From NCBI GenBank assembly GCA_021811205.1, contig JAJZPK010000078.1, forward strand, positions 1 through 10,598: DNA of 10,598 nt. Direction: 5' to 3'. The notes under the pieces were generated by a model that worked only from the letters and a program-made list of their open reading frames with translations, was not told where the DNA came from and ran no database searches. The DNA comes from Pseudomonadota bacterium (lineage in GTDB: Bacteria > Pseudomonadota > Gammaproteobacteria > Burkholderiales > JABEVD01). Made by a program: the position numbers and the translations under genes. This document shows, piece by piece, positions 1 to 7,344 of the stretch; the stretch's first letter is position 1; each line of letters starts with the position of its first letter.

Positions 1-118
1 TTCATAAGGACTCCATTCTCTCAGATGTCGGAGCCTCCTCAAAACCCGGGGCGATTCATTCCTTTCCAGAGTCAGGGAAGTCTACGGGAATCGGGAAGAG
101 CAGGGGCACGACGAAGTA
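1..118 (+). other. Disrupted 5' coding part of the PAS-PAS-GGDEF-EAL gene
   Basis: This stretch still reads as protein in the frame of the downstream gene. Bases 53-118 encode a PAS-like segment ([10 protein letters not shown], then [10 protein letters not shown]) that leads without a break into the first PAS remnant. The same frame has a TAA at 5-7, and between it and base 119 there is no ATG, GTG or TTG. Another frame is open across bases 3-52 and gives a plausible peptide ([13 protein letters not shown]). The simplest reading is a one-base loss near the runs AAAA, CCC and GGGG at about 38-52, so the two frames were once one gene. It could be a real mutation or a sequencing error. Confidence 0.5.
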
Positions 119-1903
119 TTGCTTGCCGACGGCAGAATAATCGACCGGTATACCTGCCCAATTTCTTCCAGGGATGGGCATTATTTCGGTCGGGCATGGC
201 ATTTCCGGGATGTCACGAAAAGCAGGCGTGCCGAGGAGGAATTGCGCATCGCCGCCAAGGTTTTCGAATCGAGAGAAGGGGTCATCATTACCGATTCGAA
301 GGCGAACATCCTCAGGGTGAACGAATCCTTCACGAAGGTGACGGGTTATACGCAGGAAGAAGTGGCCGGAAAGAATCCGAAGATCCTTCAATCTGGGCGT
401 CAGGGGAAGGATTTCTACAACCAGATGTGGGCAGAGATCAACAGTACTGGGCAATGGCAGGGCGAGATATGGAACAGGAGAAAGAGCGGGGAGATCTATC
501 CCGAATGGCTCAGCATATCCGGGGTGAGAAACAGCGAAGGGAAGCTGAGTCATTTTGTCGCGAGCTTTTCCGATATCTCGACCCAGAAGGATGCACAGGA
601 CAGGATATACCAGCTCGCTTTTTACGATCCCTTGACCAGGCTTCCCAACAGGAGACTGCTTCTCGACAGGCTGAGCCATGCGCTCGCATCGAGTGCGAGA
701 AACAGTGTATTCGGTGCGCTCCTGTTCATCGATCTGGACAATTTCAAGGCGGTCAACGATACCTATGGCCACGAAACAGGAGACGGCCTTCTCAAGGAGG
801 CAGCCGAAAGGATAAGAGAGACGGTCAGAGAGGAGGACACCATCGCGAGGCTGGGGGGGGACGAATTCGTGGTGATTATCGAGGAACTCGATTCAGGCAT
901 GGATCAGGCAGCATCCCAAGCCAAGCGGGTCGCCGAAAAGATTGCGGCGACACTCGCCAAACCCTACAGGATGCAAGGGAATGAATATCTTTGCTCCGGG
1001 AGTGTCGGCGTGAGCCTTTTCGATGGAAGCGAAACTGAAAGCGACGAGGTGCTGAGGCGTGCCGACATGGCGATGTATCAGGCCAAGGTGTCCGGAAGAA
1101 AATCAGTGCGCTTCTTCGATCCGGCCATGCAGTCTGCGCTCGAGCGGCGCTCCGAGACCGAACGGGAGCTTCATCATGCCCTCGAGCGCGGAGATTTTTC
1201 GCTTTATTACCAGAAGAAAGTGGACGGGAATGGAAGCGTGATCGGCGCTGAGGCGCTCATCAGATGGATGCACCCGGAGAAGGGAATGATTTCACCTGCC
1301 AGTTTCATTCCGCTTTGCGAGGAAACGGGACTCATCGTCCAGATCGGAAAATGGGTGAGGGAATCGGTATGCAGACAACTCGAGCTTTGGCAGCGGCGTG
1401 AAGATGCCAGGCATTTCCATGTTTCATTCAATGTGAGCGGCAAGGAGTTCAAGCAGGAAAATTTCGTCTCCGACATGAGGGCGCTGTTGAACGGCAGGTG
1501 CTTTGACACATCCCTCGTCGACATCGAAATCACTGAAAGCGTTTTGCTCGATGACATCGAAGATTCCATCGCCAAGATGGAGTCCCTCAAGGAAATGGGG
1601 GTTTCGCTTTCCATGGACGATTTCGGTACGGGTTATTCTTCGCTTTCCTATCTCTTCAGGCTGCCGCTCAACAGGCTGAAAATCGACCAGAGCTTCGTGA
1701 AGGAAATCGCAATCGACGAAAGCAAGGAGGCGATCGTCAGGACGATCATCGAGATGGGCAGAATCATCGGCATGGACGTCATCTCGGAAGGGGTTGAAAC
1801 GGAAGAGCAGTTCAGGCTGCTCAAGAAGCACGGCTGCCACAGCTTCCAGGGATACCTGTTCGGGAAACCCGTTCCTATCGATGAATTCGAAGGGGATCTT
1901 TGA
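119..1903 (+). CDS. PAS-PAS-GGDEF-EAL c-di-GMP protein, N-terminus missing or frameshifted
   Basis: A cytoplasmic c-di-GMP turnover protein carrying both a diguanylate cyclase and a phosphodiesterase domain. Numbered from the TTG at 119, the order is: end of a first PAS domain (1-33, ending [10 protein letters not shown]), second PAS (about 46-155), GGDEF (about 165-325), EAL (about 345-594). The cyclase motif GGDEF is intact at 246-250, and the inhibitory RxxD site (REED) lies five residues before it at 237-240. The phosphodiesterase part keeps EAL at 378-380, the Asp pair at 500-501, [20 protein letters not shown] and QGY, so both activities look possible. No membrane segment is visible in this part. 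TTG 119 is only the first usable start in frame. PAS homology continues upstream of it, so the true gene starts outside the window or is broken. A run of eight Gs (853-860) encodes part of the GGDEF motif. Two small membrane ORFs follow after 54 bases. Confidence 0.9.
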   Translation: MLADGRIIDRYTCPISSRDGHYFGRAWHFRDVTKSRRAEEELRIAAKVFESREGVIITDSKANILRVNESFTKVTGYTQEEVAGKNPKILQSGRQGKDFYNQMWAEINSTGQWQGEIWNRRKSGEIYPEWLSISGVRNSEGKLSHFVASFSDISTQKDAQDRIYQLAFYDPLTRLPNRRLLLDRLSHALASSARNSVFGALLFIDLDNFKAVNDTYGHETGDGLLKEAAERIRETVREEDTIARLGGDEFVVIIEELDSGMDQAASQAKRVAEKIAATLAKPYRMQGNEYLCSGSVGVSLFDGSETESDEVLRRADMAMYQAKVSGRKSVRFFDPAMQSALERRSETERELHHALERGDFSLYYQKKVDGNGSVIGAEALIRWMHPEKGMISPASFIPLCEETGLIVQIGKWVRESVCRQLELWQRREDARHFHVSFNVSGKEFKQENFVSDMRALLNGRCFDTSLVDIEITESVLLDDIEDSIAKMESLKEMGVSLSMDDFGTGYSSLSYLFRLPLNRLKIDQSFVKEIAIDESKEAIVRTIIEMGRIIGMDVISEGVETEEQFRLLKKHGCHSFQGYLFGKPVPIDEFEGDL

Positions 1904-1947
1904 TGCGATGAAACTTATTCCTTACTTTTTGCGTCATAATGACAAAA

Positions 1948-1953
1948 AGGAGG
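1948..1953 (+). promoter_or_regulatory. Strong Shine-Dalgarno site of the 46-codon ORF
   Basis: AGGAGG lies 4 bases before the ATG at 1958 and is part of a longer purine run (AAAAAGGAGGGGGAA). It selects the 46-codon reading frame over the frame that starts at 1939, which has no such site. A CATAAT hexamer at 1935-1940 could be a -10 element, but I see no convincing -35 box for it. Confidence 0.7.
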
Positions 1954-1957
1954 GGGA

Positions 1958-2098
1958 ATGTTCAAACAATTGGCAATCGGCGTTTTGATCGCGATTCTGG
2001 CTATAGCAGTGCTGCCCAAGGTGCTGACGGGCGGCATGATCGTCTTGGGGACGGGCATAGTGCTGCTGCTCGGCATCATAGGGCTGATGGTTTTCTGA
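1958..2098 (+). CDS. 46-residue hydrophobic membrane protein, function unknown
   Basis: I do not recognise this protein. It is almost wholly hydrophobic. A short MFKQ start is followed by a first membrane segment (about 5-20), a Pro-Lys turn (20-21), and a second membrane segment (about 24-46) rich in glycine (G25, G26, G31, G33, G39, G42), a spacing that suits tight helix packing. A two-helix hairpin in the inner membrane is the likely form. The start is set by the AGGAGG at 1948-1953. The stop shares its last base with the ATG of the next tiny gene (TGATG), so the two are probably translationally coupled. It lies 54 bases after the GGDEF-EAL gene with no terminator visible, so it may sit on the same transcript. 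Real translation is inferred from the ribosome site, the composition and the coupling. Confidence 0.6.
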   Translation: MFKQLAIGVLIAILAIAVLPKVLTGGMIVLGTGIVLLLGIIGLMVF

Positions 2099-2196
2099 TG
2101 TCCAAGCGCTCTGTCTACCTGGTGATCGCTGTCGTTATCGCTACCGTGGGCATCGTGGTTTTCGAGATAGTCAAGGTCCTGAAGGTGCTCGCCTGA
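2098..2196 (+). CDS. 32-residue single-span membrane peptide, function unknown
   Basis: I do not recognise this peptide. A basic start (MSKRS) precedes one hydrophobic span (about 6-22). The tail (FEIVKVLKVLA) could be an amphipathic helix. By the positive-inside rule the N-terminus would face the cytoplasm. The ATG overlaps the stop of the 46-codon gene by one base and has no clear ribosome site of its own, which suggests coupled translation and perhaps a two-part membrane complex. Its stop TGA (2194-2196) directly abuts the stop of the convergent chemoreceptor gene. A longer frame beginning at 1939 includes it, but the first 53 codons of that frame read as arginine- and histidine-rich noise. 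Alternative: a non-coding stretch that is hydrophobic by chance. The coupling makes that less likely. Confidence 0.5.
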   Translation: MSKRSVYLVIAVVIATVGIVVFEIVKVLKVLA

Positions 2197-4254
2197 TCAC
2201 ATCCGGAAGCTTCCCAGCGTCGCTTCGAGCGCTGAGACAAGCTCCTTCAATGCGTTCGCGGTATCGTCGACCTGGGCGATGACTTCGCTGCTTTCTTCCG
2301 ACATCTGGGCTATTCTTTCGACGTTGGCGGCGACTTCGCGGCTGGCTATGCTCTGCTCCCTGATCGAGCTGGAAATGTCGTCCACCCCGGTTTTGACCTT
2401 TTGAGCGCCTTCCCCGATCGCAAGAATGGCTTCTCCTGCTGCGCCAGCCAGATTCTCGCCGTGCTTCACCTTTTCGACTACCGATTCGATCATGCGGATC
2501 GCACCCATCGTGCCGTCATGAATGCCGCTGATGGTCGAAGCGATTTCCTGGGTAGAACTGCTGGTTTTTTCAGCGAGCTTCCTGACTTCGTCAGCCACGA
2601 CAGCGAATCCTCTGCCCTGCTCGCCTGCTCTCGCTGCCTCGATTGCCGCATTCAGGGCGAGCAGGTTCGTCTGATCGGCGATGTCGCGTATCACCTGGAC
2701 GATTCCCTTGATCTCCTCCGTTTTCGAACCGAGATTCCTGATGGCTTCCGAAGCATGCACGACTTCAGTGCCGATCGACGCCATGTCGGCGATCACCTGA
2801 CGCACTGTTTCGCCCCCGCTTGAGGCGATCGAGCTCGAGTCCACCGATATTTTTCTCACATCGTCGGCATTTTCAGAGACATGATCGATGCTGACTGAAA
2901 TCTGTTCCATCCCTGATGCCATGTTGTGGGAAGCTTCAGACTGTGCTTGCGCGGCCTTGTTTGCCTGGAAAGAGGCATCTGAAAGATGATGGGAGCGCTT
3001 TTCTATTTCTGAAGAGACGGAGCTGATCTGGTCGATCACGGAGCCCATCAATACCTTGGTCGACTGGATGGAACAGAGCAGTTCCCCCATTTCGTCGCGC
3101 TTCGAAATGTCGGCCTGGCGCGAGAAATCCCCTTCCACGATTTCCTCTAGATGCTGCTTGATTTCTTCGACAGGGTCTGCGACGAAGCGTCTTGCGATCC
3201 AGCCCAGGAAGAAGTAGAGGAAAATCTGGAGCACCAGCTGACCTGCTGCGAGATAGATGATGATCCTGTCGAGATGCCCGAATTCCTTGGAAAGATCGAT
3301 GACGATATCGGAAGCGCCATTCGAGCTTCCGACCTTCACCTGGTGGCACATCAAGCAGTCCGTTTCGTGGAAGTCGTGCGACTCGATGTAGGGAGTGATC
3401 GCCCGGAATACGGGTTTTCCGTCGATATGTTCGAGCGCGAAGTAGGGGATGGACCTTCCCGCCTTCACCGAATTCTCGATGACTTCTCTGACCTTGGGAT
3501 CGTTCAGGTGCTCCTCGGGCAGTCCCGGACCGAACTGTCTAACGACCTGTTCCGTTCTGATCAGTCTGAGCGATTTGAGGTGTTGTCCTTCGATGATCTT
3601 CTTGATCATCAACTTGCGGTTGTTCGTGTCGGAGATCATGCCCGTGACCATCAGCATGTTCGCGGAATCGATCACCTGCATGGCAGTCGATTCAGCGCGC
3701 ATTTGCACGTTTTCCATGATCGACGAGCGCATCTGGTAATAGACGGCGAAGGTCGCGCCGACCAGAATGATCAGGAGGATGGGCTGGATCTTGAGTTGCA
3801 GCGACAGGTTGCCGAACCATTCCAGGGGGGAGAACCGCTTTCTTGGCGGATTTGGATTCCTGTACAGCGCTTCCGCATCGGCAATTTCCGATCGGGAGGG
3901 TTTTTTCCTCAGCGAAAGATATCCCGTGATCTCTCCTTTGTGGGTGATCGGGCTGACCGTGGCGCGCACCCAGTAATGATCCCCGTTCTTCGCCCGGTTC
4001 TTGACGAATCCTCGCCAGGGATGACCGCTCTTGACCGTCTTCCACAGATCCTCGAATGCCCAGGATGGCATGTCGGGATGGCGCACCATGTTGTGGTTCT
4101 TGCCGATCAGCTCTTCCCTTGTGAATCCGGAGAGATTCACGAAGGCATCGTTTACGTAGGTGATGATCCCTTTCAAGTCGGTCTTCGAGACGAGTGCGAC
4201 ATGTTCGTCGTAATCGATTTCTCTTTGCGTGACTGGCTGATTGTTCTTCATCAT
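2197..4254 (-). CDS. Aer-like methyl-accepting chemotaxis protein with PAS and periplasmic c-heme motif
   Basis: An inner-membrane chemoreceptor of 685 residues that should signal through CheW/CheA. Order: N-terminal PAS (about 15-118) of the Aer type, with the typical stretch [11 protein letters not shown] and W71, expected to bind FAD; first membrane helix (about 156-173); periplasmic sensor (about 175-328) with a c-type heme motif CLMCH at 300-304; second membrane helix (about 330-353); HAMP (about 354-405); and a signalling domain with the conserved hairpin tip ([18 protein letters not shown]). No C-terminal CheR/CheB-tethering pentapeptide is seen. E. coli Aer has no such periplasmic domain, so this one may read redox state on both sides of the membrane. 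Two ATGs stand in tandem. GAGGA, overlapping the upstream stop, is 1 base from the first and 4 from the second (4251), so the second may be used. It is the last gene of the three-gene operon, 4 bases after the GGDEF-EAL gene. Confidence 0.93.
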   Translation of the reverse strand: MMKNNQPVTQREIDYDEHVALVSKTDLKGIITYVNDAFVNLSGFTREELIGKNHNMVRHPDMPSWAFEDLWKTVKSGHPWRGFVKNRAKNGDHYWVRATVSPITHKGEITGYLSLRKKPSRSEIADAEALYRNPNPPRKRFSPLEWFGNLSLQLKIQPILLIILVGATFAVYYQMRSSIMENVQMRAESTAMQVIDSANMLMVTGMISDTNNRKLMIKKIIEGQHLKSLRLIRTEQVVRQFGPGLPEEHLNDPKVREVIENSVKAGRSIPYFALEHIDGKPVFRAITPYIESHDFHETDCLMCHQVKVGSSNGASDIVIDLSKEFGHLDRIIIYLAAGQLVLQIFLYFFLGWIARRFVADPVEEIKQHLEEIVEGDFSRQADISKRDEMGELLCSIQSTKVLMGSVIDQISSVSSEIEKRSHHLSDASFQANKAAQAQSEASHNMASGMEQISVSIDHVSENADDVRKISVDSSSIASSGGETVRQVIADMASIGTEVVHASEAIRNLGSKTEEIKGIVQVIRDIADQTNLLALNAAIEAARAGEQGRGFAVVADEVRKLAEKTSSSTQEIASTISGIHDGTMGAIRMIESVVEKVKHGENLAGAAGEAILAIGEGAQKVKTGVDDISSSIREQSIASREVAANVERIAQMSEESSEVIAQVDDTANALKELVSALEATLGSFRM

Positions 4255-4258
4255 TTCC

Positions 4259-6439
4259 TCATTTCATTCGGGAAGCGGGGATCCCGAGATGGTATCCCTG
4301 CGCGTAATCGATGCCCATATTTCTGAGTTCTTCCAATACTTCCTCGGATTCTACGAATTCCGCGATCGTCAGGATGCCGAGTCCCTGGCAAAGCCTGATC
4401 AGGTTCTGCACGAGGATGCTGTCGACCTTCGAATCAATGATGTTGCGGACGAAAGCGCCGTCGAGCTTGACGAAATCGAAATGCAGCTCCCTCAGATAAT
4501 GGAAGGAATTGTAGCCGCTGCCGAAATCGTCCAGTGCGAAGGAAAATCCCTTTTTCCTGAGGTCGGAAAGGAATTTCCTCATGTGCGTCATGTCGCCTAT
4601 CGCATCCCGCTCGAGGATCTCGAAAACGACGAGATTCGCCGGTATGCCATATTCGCTGCACAGCTGCTCTGCAAATCCGAGTACGCCTCTTCCCTGGATT
4701 TCCTGGGCTGAAAGATTGATGAAGAGACGGGATGAGTGCCCGGCTTCGGCGATCCTTTCCTTCAGGGCGAAAAACGCCTTCTTGATGATGACGCGGTCGA
4801 GTTCCCTGCCGAGGCCGTACCGTTCTATGGTTTCGATGAACTGGCCGGCGGAGATGGTTCCCCCGTCCGGCTCGACGAGTCTCGCAAGGGTTTCATAGGC
4901 GAAGAGTCTCCCCGTCCTGCAGTCGACGATGGGCTGGTAATAGGGGATGACACGGTCATCCTTGAGGGCGTCGCGCAACGTTTCGACGTAATTGCGCGTC
5001 CCCCTGTTGGTGCGGATATGCTGATCGAGCGAATCGAGCATGCAAACGCCGTCCTTGCCCATTTCCTTTGCCCGGTAAAGCCCGAGATCGACGCCCGCCA
5101 TCAGGTCCGATGCGCTTTTGGCATCGGACGGGTAGGTGACGATGCCGATTGATGTCGTGATGTGGAAGGTTTTTCCATTCGTTCCCTCGAACGCGATTTT
5201 CTTGAGTTCTGTCCTCAGCTTTTCTGCGACGAGCTGGGCGTTTTCCTTTCCCGTTTCAGTCAGGACGATCGCGAATTCATCTCCGCCTATTCTGGTCACG
5301 AGATCCCCCTTGCGCATGAAAGCATTCATGGCCTCAGCCGCAAGCTTGAGGACGGCGTCTCCGCAGGGATGTCCATAGGTGTCGTTGACGTCCTTGAAGT
5401 CGTCGAGATCGAGCATCAGGATTGAGAATTCGTGCCTGTGCCGCTCCGATCTGCCTATTTCGTATTCCAGCATTTCGTTGAAATAGCGTCGGTTGTGAAG
5501 GCCGGTGAGCGGGTCGTGCGTCGAATAGTATTCGAGTTCCGACATCGTCTTGCTCAACACCTTGCTCGATCCCACCACCATCACCATCACGGCGAGGATG
5601 GATCGGATCACGCTCGCTTCCAGAGGGGTGAGCTTCTTGACCGATCCATAGGCGACGCCGAGCAGGCCGGCCAGGTTGAGATTCTCGAATTCGGGAACCG
5701 AAACGGATACGGCAATCATTTCAATATCTTCAGCAGCATCCAGTTTTTCAGGGGCCTGGATCTGGTATTCCTCGATGTCGAGCGGGGCATCGATGGGCAG
5801 GCCGAGCTTCCCGATCATTTCCTTCGCCAGATGTTTCCTGACCGAAACCTTGACCTCCTCCGAATAATCTCCGAGATAGTAGATGAAGAGTGAAAGTCCG
5901 TGCTCTTCGGAGAAGGCGATGAAGAAGAAATTGAACGGGAAGATGGATCTGAAGCCGGTGAGTATTTCCTGGATGAAGGCTTTCCATTGGGAGACCTTTT
6001 CATGGGAAAGAATGATGCTCTCCAGAACCTGGCTCTGGCGTTCGAGCAGGTCTTTCTCGACCAGGGTGCCGAGCAGGTTCTTTGTGGTTTTGTGGAAATC
6101 GAGCATGATCTGCTGAAGATGGCTGTCGTTCTTCTGCCATTGCCGCTCTCTTTCACCGAGCAGGAGATCGAGCGTCTGGTCTAGCCTACCACTCCTTTGC
6201 ATCGCGCTGTTCAGGATGGAAGTGATGGCCGTTCTTTCCGTCTCGCTGAGGGATGAAGTTTCGATCAGATCAATGCTTTTCTTGAGATCGTATCCGATCT
6301 CGTCGTTGATGTTGTGCACCAGTTTGCCGATATTGTTGGCGAAATGGTTGGTGAAAGTCTGGCTTTCGAAAAGGAAGGCGAATTTTTCCACCACTTTCTG
6401 GCGCATCTCTTCGATGATGCTGGGCGAGAGCGTATGCAT
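4259..6439 (-). CDS. GGDEF-EAL c-di-GMP protein with GAF-like and unassigned N-terminal domains
   Basis: A soluble 726-residue protein with both c-di-GMP synthesis and hydrolysis domains. Residues 1 to about 135 are a helical, charged region that I cannot assign. About 135-295 looks GAF-like ([19 protein letters not shown]) and leads into the GGDEF domain (about 305-465). GGDEF is intact at 385-389, with the inhibitory site RKGD at 376-379. In the EAL domain (about 490-726) the signature is ETL (516-518), which keeps the metal-binding Glu. [33 protein letters not shown] and YAQGY are also kept, so phosphodiesterase activity is plausible. The start has a good site, GGAGG at 6447-6451, 7 bases upstream, and its ATG overlaps the stop of the diiron-protein gene by one base (TGATG). 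That coupling suggests roughly matched amounts of the two proteins and supports, but does not prove, a sensor-effector pairing. Confidence 0.93.
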   Translation of the reverse strand: MHTLSPSIIEEMRQKVVEKFAFLFESQTFTNHFANNIGKLVHNINDEIGYDLKKSIDLIETSSLSETERTAITSILNSAMQRSGRLDQTLDLLLGERERQWQKNDSHLQQIMLDFHKTTKNLLGTLVEKDLLERQSQVLESIILSHEKVSQWKAFIQEILTGFRSIFPFNFFFIAFSEEHGLSLFIYYLGDYSEEVKVSVRKHLAKEMIGKLGLPIDAPLDIEEYQIQAPEKLDAAEDIEMIAVSVSVPEFENLNLAGLLGVAYGSVKKLTPLEASVIRSILAVMVMVVGSSKVLSKTMSELEYYSTHDPLTGLHNRRYFNEMLEYEIGRSERHRHEFSILMLDLDDFKDVNDTYGHPCGDAVLKLAAEAMNAFMRKGDLVTRIGGDEFAIVLTETGKENAQLVAEKLRTELKKIAFEGTNGKTFHITTSIGIVTYPSDAKSASDLMAGVDLGLYRAKEMGKDGVCMLDSLDQHIRTNRGTRNYVETLRDALKDDRVIPYYQPIVDCRTGRLFAYETLARLVEPDGGTISAGQFIETIERYGLGRELDRVIIKKAFFALKERIAEAGHSSRLFINLSAQEIQGRGVLGFAEQLCSEYGIPANLVVFEILERDAIGDMTHMRKFLSDLRKKGFSFALDDFGSGYNSFHYLRELHFDFVKLDGAFVRNIIDSKVDSILVQNLIRLCQGLGILTIAEFVESEEVLEELRNMGIDYAQGYHLGIPASRMK

Positions 6440-7212
6440 CAGGATGCCTCCGTATGGGAAAAGCCGTTTTTCGTCATCAGGTCAGTGCCGCATTTGAGCT
6501 CGCGGAACCAGGAGACGAAACCGGCGACCGAATCTCCCCGGTAGATCGGGCCGTGCTGGGGAGCGATCATGTCGATATCGAGCGTCGAGATCCTTTCGGC
6601 CCAGAGCCTGGCGGCGCGATTGCCCCCCATGTAGCGCCTGTGAAATGGCTCGATGTAGGGACGGTGGGCCTCGAAGTCGTCAACAAAGACTTGATCGCAT
6701 CCGTCCGGAAGCATGGCAGCTCCGATGTCTCCGCTGAACAGGATTTTTGATACGGGATCGTAAACGTTGATCTGACCTTCCGAATGAAGGAAATGAGCGG
6801 GAATGAGATCGAGTTCCAAGTCCTCTGCGACGCTGCAATGCATCCCTTCATCGGGAAGTGCCTTGAAGCGGCTCATTTCCTTGATGCCGTAATGGGGAAG
6901 GAAGCGCATCCAGATGTTGGAAACGTAGACGGAGGCCGAGGTCAGCGCGAGCCAGGTCGCGATGCCGCCGACGATGTCCGGATCCTGATGGGAGAGTATG
7001 ATGGCCTTCACGTCTTGCGGGCCGATGTGGCGCAGCATTTCGGCGAGCACTCGGGGCATGACGCCGAATCCGCCCGGATCGAGCAAAACGCCGGAATTGC
7101 CGTGCTGAATCAGATACTGGTTGGAGCGTATGCCGTCTTCTTCGCCCGAATCGCTTTCATTGAGCAGAAGAAACTTGTGCCGATTCCCCTCGAACAGGGT
7201 GACATTGCGCAT
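6439..7212 (-). CDS. Metallo-beta-lactamase-fold diiron protein, ODP/flavodiiron-like
   Basis: A 257-residue cytoplasmic protein with only the metallo-beta-lactamase core of flavodiiron proteins and no flavodoxin domain. Visible metal-ligand candidates are H75, D77 and D79 in SHQDPDI, H143 (HSEGQ), D162 (SGDIG) and H220 (PQHGP). Compared with the flavodiiron HxExDH signature, Glu is replaced by Asp and the last His by Ile (I80). This pattern fits the oxygen-binding diiron (ODP-like) branch, in which a Treponema member is known as a chemotaxis oxygen sensor. Oxygen or iron sensing here is inference; a hydrolase or oxygen-reductase role is possible. The start at 7212 is chosen because GGAGG (7219-7223) lies 6 bases upstream. 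The longer frame from a TTG at 7275 has no such site. First gene of the operon, downstream of a strong promoter, with its stop overlapping the next start. Confidence 0.87.
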   Translation of the reverse strand: MRNVTLFEGNRHKFLLLNESDSGEEDGIRSNQYLIQHGNSGVLLDPGGFGVMPRVLAEMLRHIGPQDVKAIILSHQDPDIVGGIATWLALTSASVYVSNIWMRFLPHYGIKEMSRFKALPDEGMHCSVAEDLELDLIPAHFLHSEGQINVYDPVSKILFSGDIGAAMLPDGCDQVFVDDFEAHRPYIEPFHRRYMGGNRAARLWAERISTLDIDMIAPQHGPIYRGDSVAGFVSWFRELKCGTDLMTKNGFSHTEAS

Positions 7213-7292
7213 TGACTTCCTCCCCTTGCCGTGCATCGTTGTGCCCGCCTGGTCTATTGCCAGGACGCAATCCAACGGGGTCTGGGTCGGAT
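7213..7292 (-). promoter_or_regulatory. Leader (5' UTR) of the redox operon with competing hairpins
   Basis: This is the predicted untranslated leader, counting from about 7 bases past the -10 box to the ATG at 7212. It contains two inverted repeats that exclude each other. ATTGC/GCAAT (7267-7271 with 7256-7260) is a 5-base-pair stem with the 6-base loop GTCCTG. CCTGG/CCAGG (7260-7264 with 7248-7252) is a 5-base-pair stem with a 7-base loop. A further weak pairing, CCGAC with GTTGG, lies upstream. The GGAGG ribosome site is at 7219-7223. No run of T follows either hairpin, so it is not a classical attenuator. The loop GTCCTG lacks the A1/G4 pattern known for ANTAR targets. A regulatory RNA role is only a suggestion. 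Confidence 0.4.
7219..7223 (-). promoter_or_regulatory. Shine-Dalgarno site deciding the start of the diiron-protein gene
   Basis: On the minus strand GGGGAGGAAG stands 6 bases before the ATG at 7212, counted from the GGAGG core. The alternative upstream start (TTG at 7275) and the internal ATG in between lack a comparable site, which places the true N-terminus at MRNVTLFEG. Confidence 0.75.
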
Positions 7293-7298
7293 GTAAAA

Positions 7299-7327
7299 AT
7301 TGTATGATCCGTACTATCGTTTGTCAA
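7299..7327 (-). promoter_or_regulatory. Near-consensus sigma70 promoter of the redox operon
   Basis: On the minus strand TTGACA (7322-7327) is followed after exactly 17 bases by TACAAT (7299-7304), a perfect -35 and a five-of-six -10 box at the ideal spacing. Transcription should start near 7292 and read into the diiron-protein, GGDEF-EAL and chemoreceptor genes. It lies in the 132-base gap after the response regulator gene. I see no rho-independent terminator in front of it, so read-through from the kinase/regulator operon is also possible. Confidence 0.75.
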
Positions 7328-7344
7328 ATAGTCATAATCATAAA

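Noticed and set aside
25..984. Long open frame on the plus strand (319 codons) overlapping the GGDEF-EAL gene
   Set aside because: Its translation is rich in Arg, Gly and Gln with no domain, whereas the overlapping frame has clear PAS and GGDEF motifs.
1904..1957. Possible separate promoter (CATAAT at 1935) for the micro-genes
   Set aside because: No -35 box at suitable spacing, and transcription would begin almost on the ribosome site. Not called as a feature.
1939..2196. 85-codon plus-strand frame across both micro-genes
   Set aside because: Its first 53 codons read as noise and lack a ribosome site. Only the last 32 codons are protein-like, and they form the separate small gene at 2098.
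3151..4326. 391-codon open frame on the plus strand opposite the chemoreceptor gene
   Set aside because: It has no recognisable motif and an Asp/Arg-rich shadow composition, and the minus strand carries unmistakable PAS, HAMP and receptor motifs.
5571..5592. Histidine-run peptide (six His) on the plus strand, like a tag or metal-binding stretch
   Set aside because: It is the antisense of alternating Met/Val codons in a helix of the GAF-like region (VMVMVVG) of the real minus-strand gene.
7213..7275. Upstream TTG start adding 21 residues to the diiron protein
   Set aside because: The ATG at 7212 has GGAGG at 6 bases and begins the family-like sequence. The extension covers the leader and has no ribosome site.
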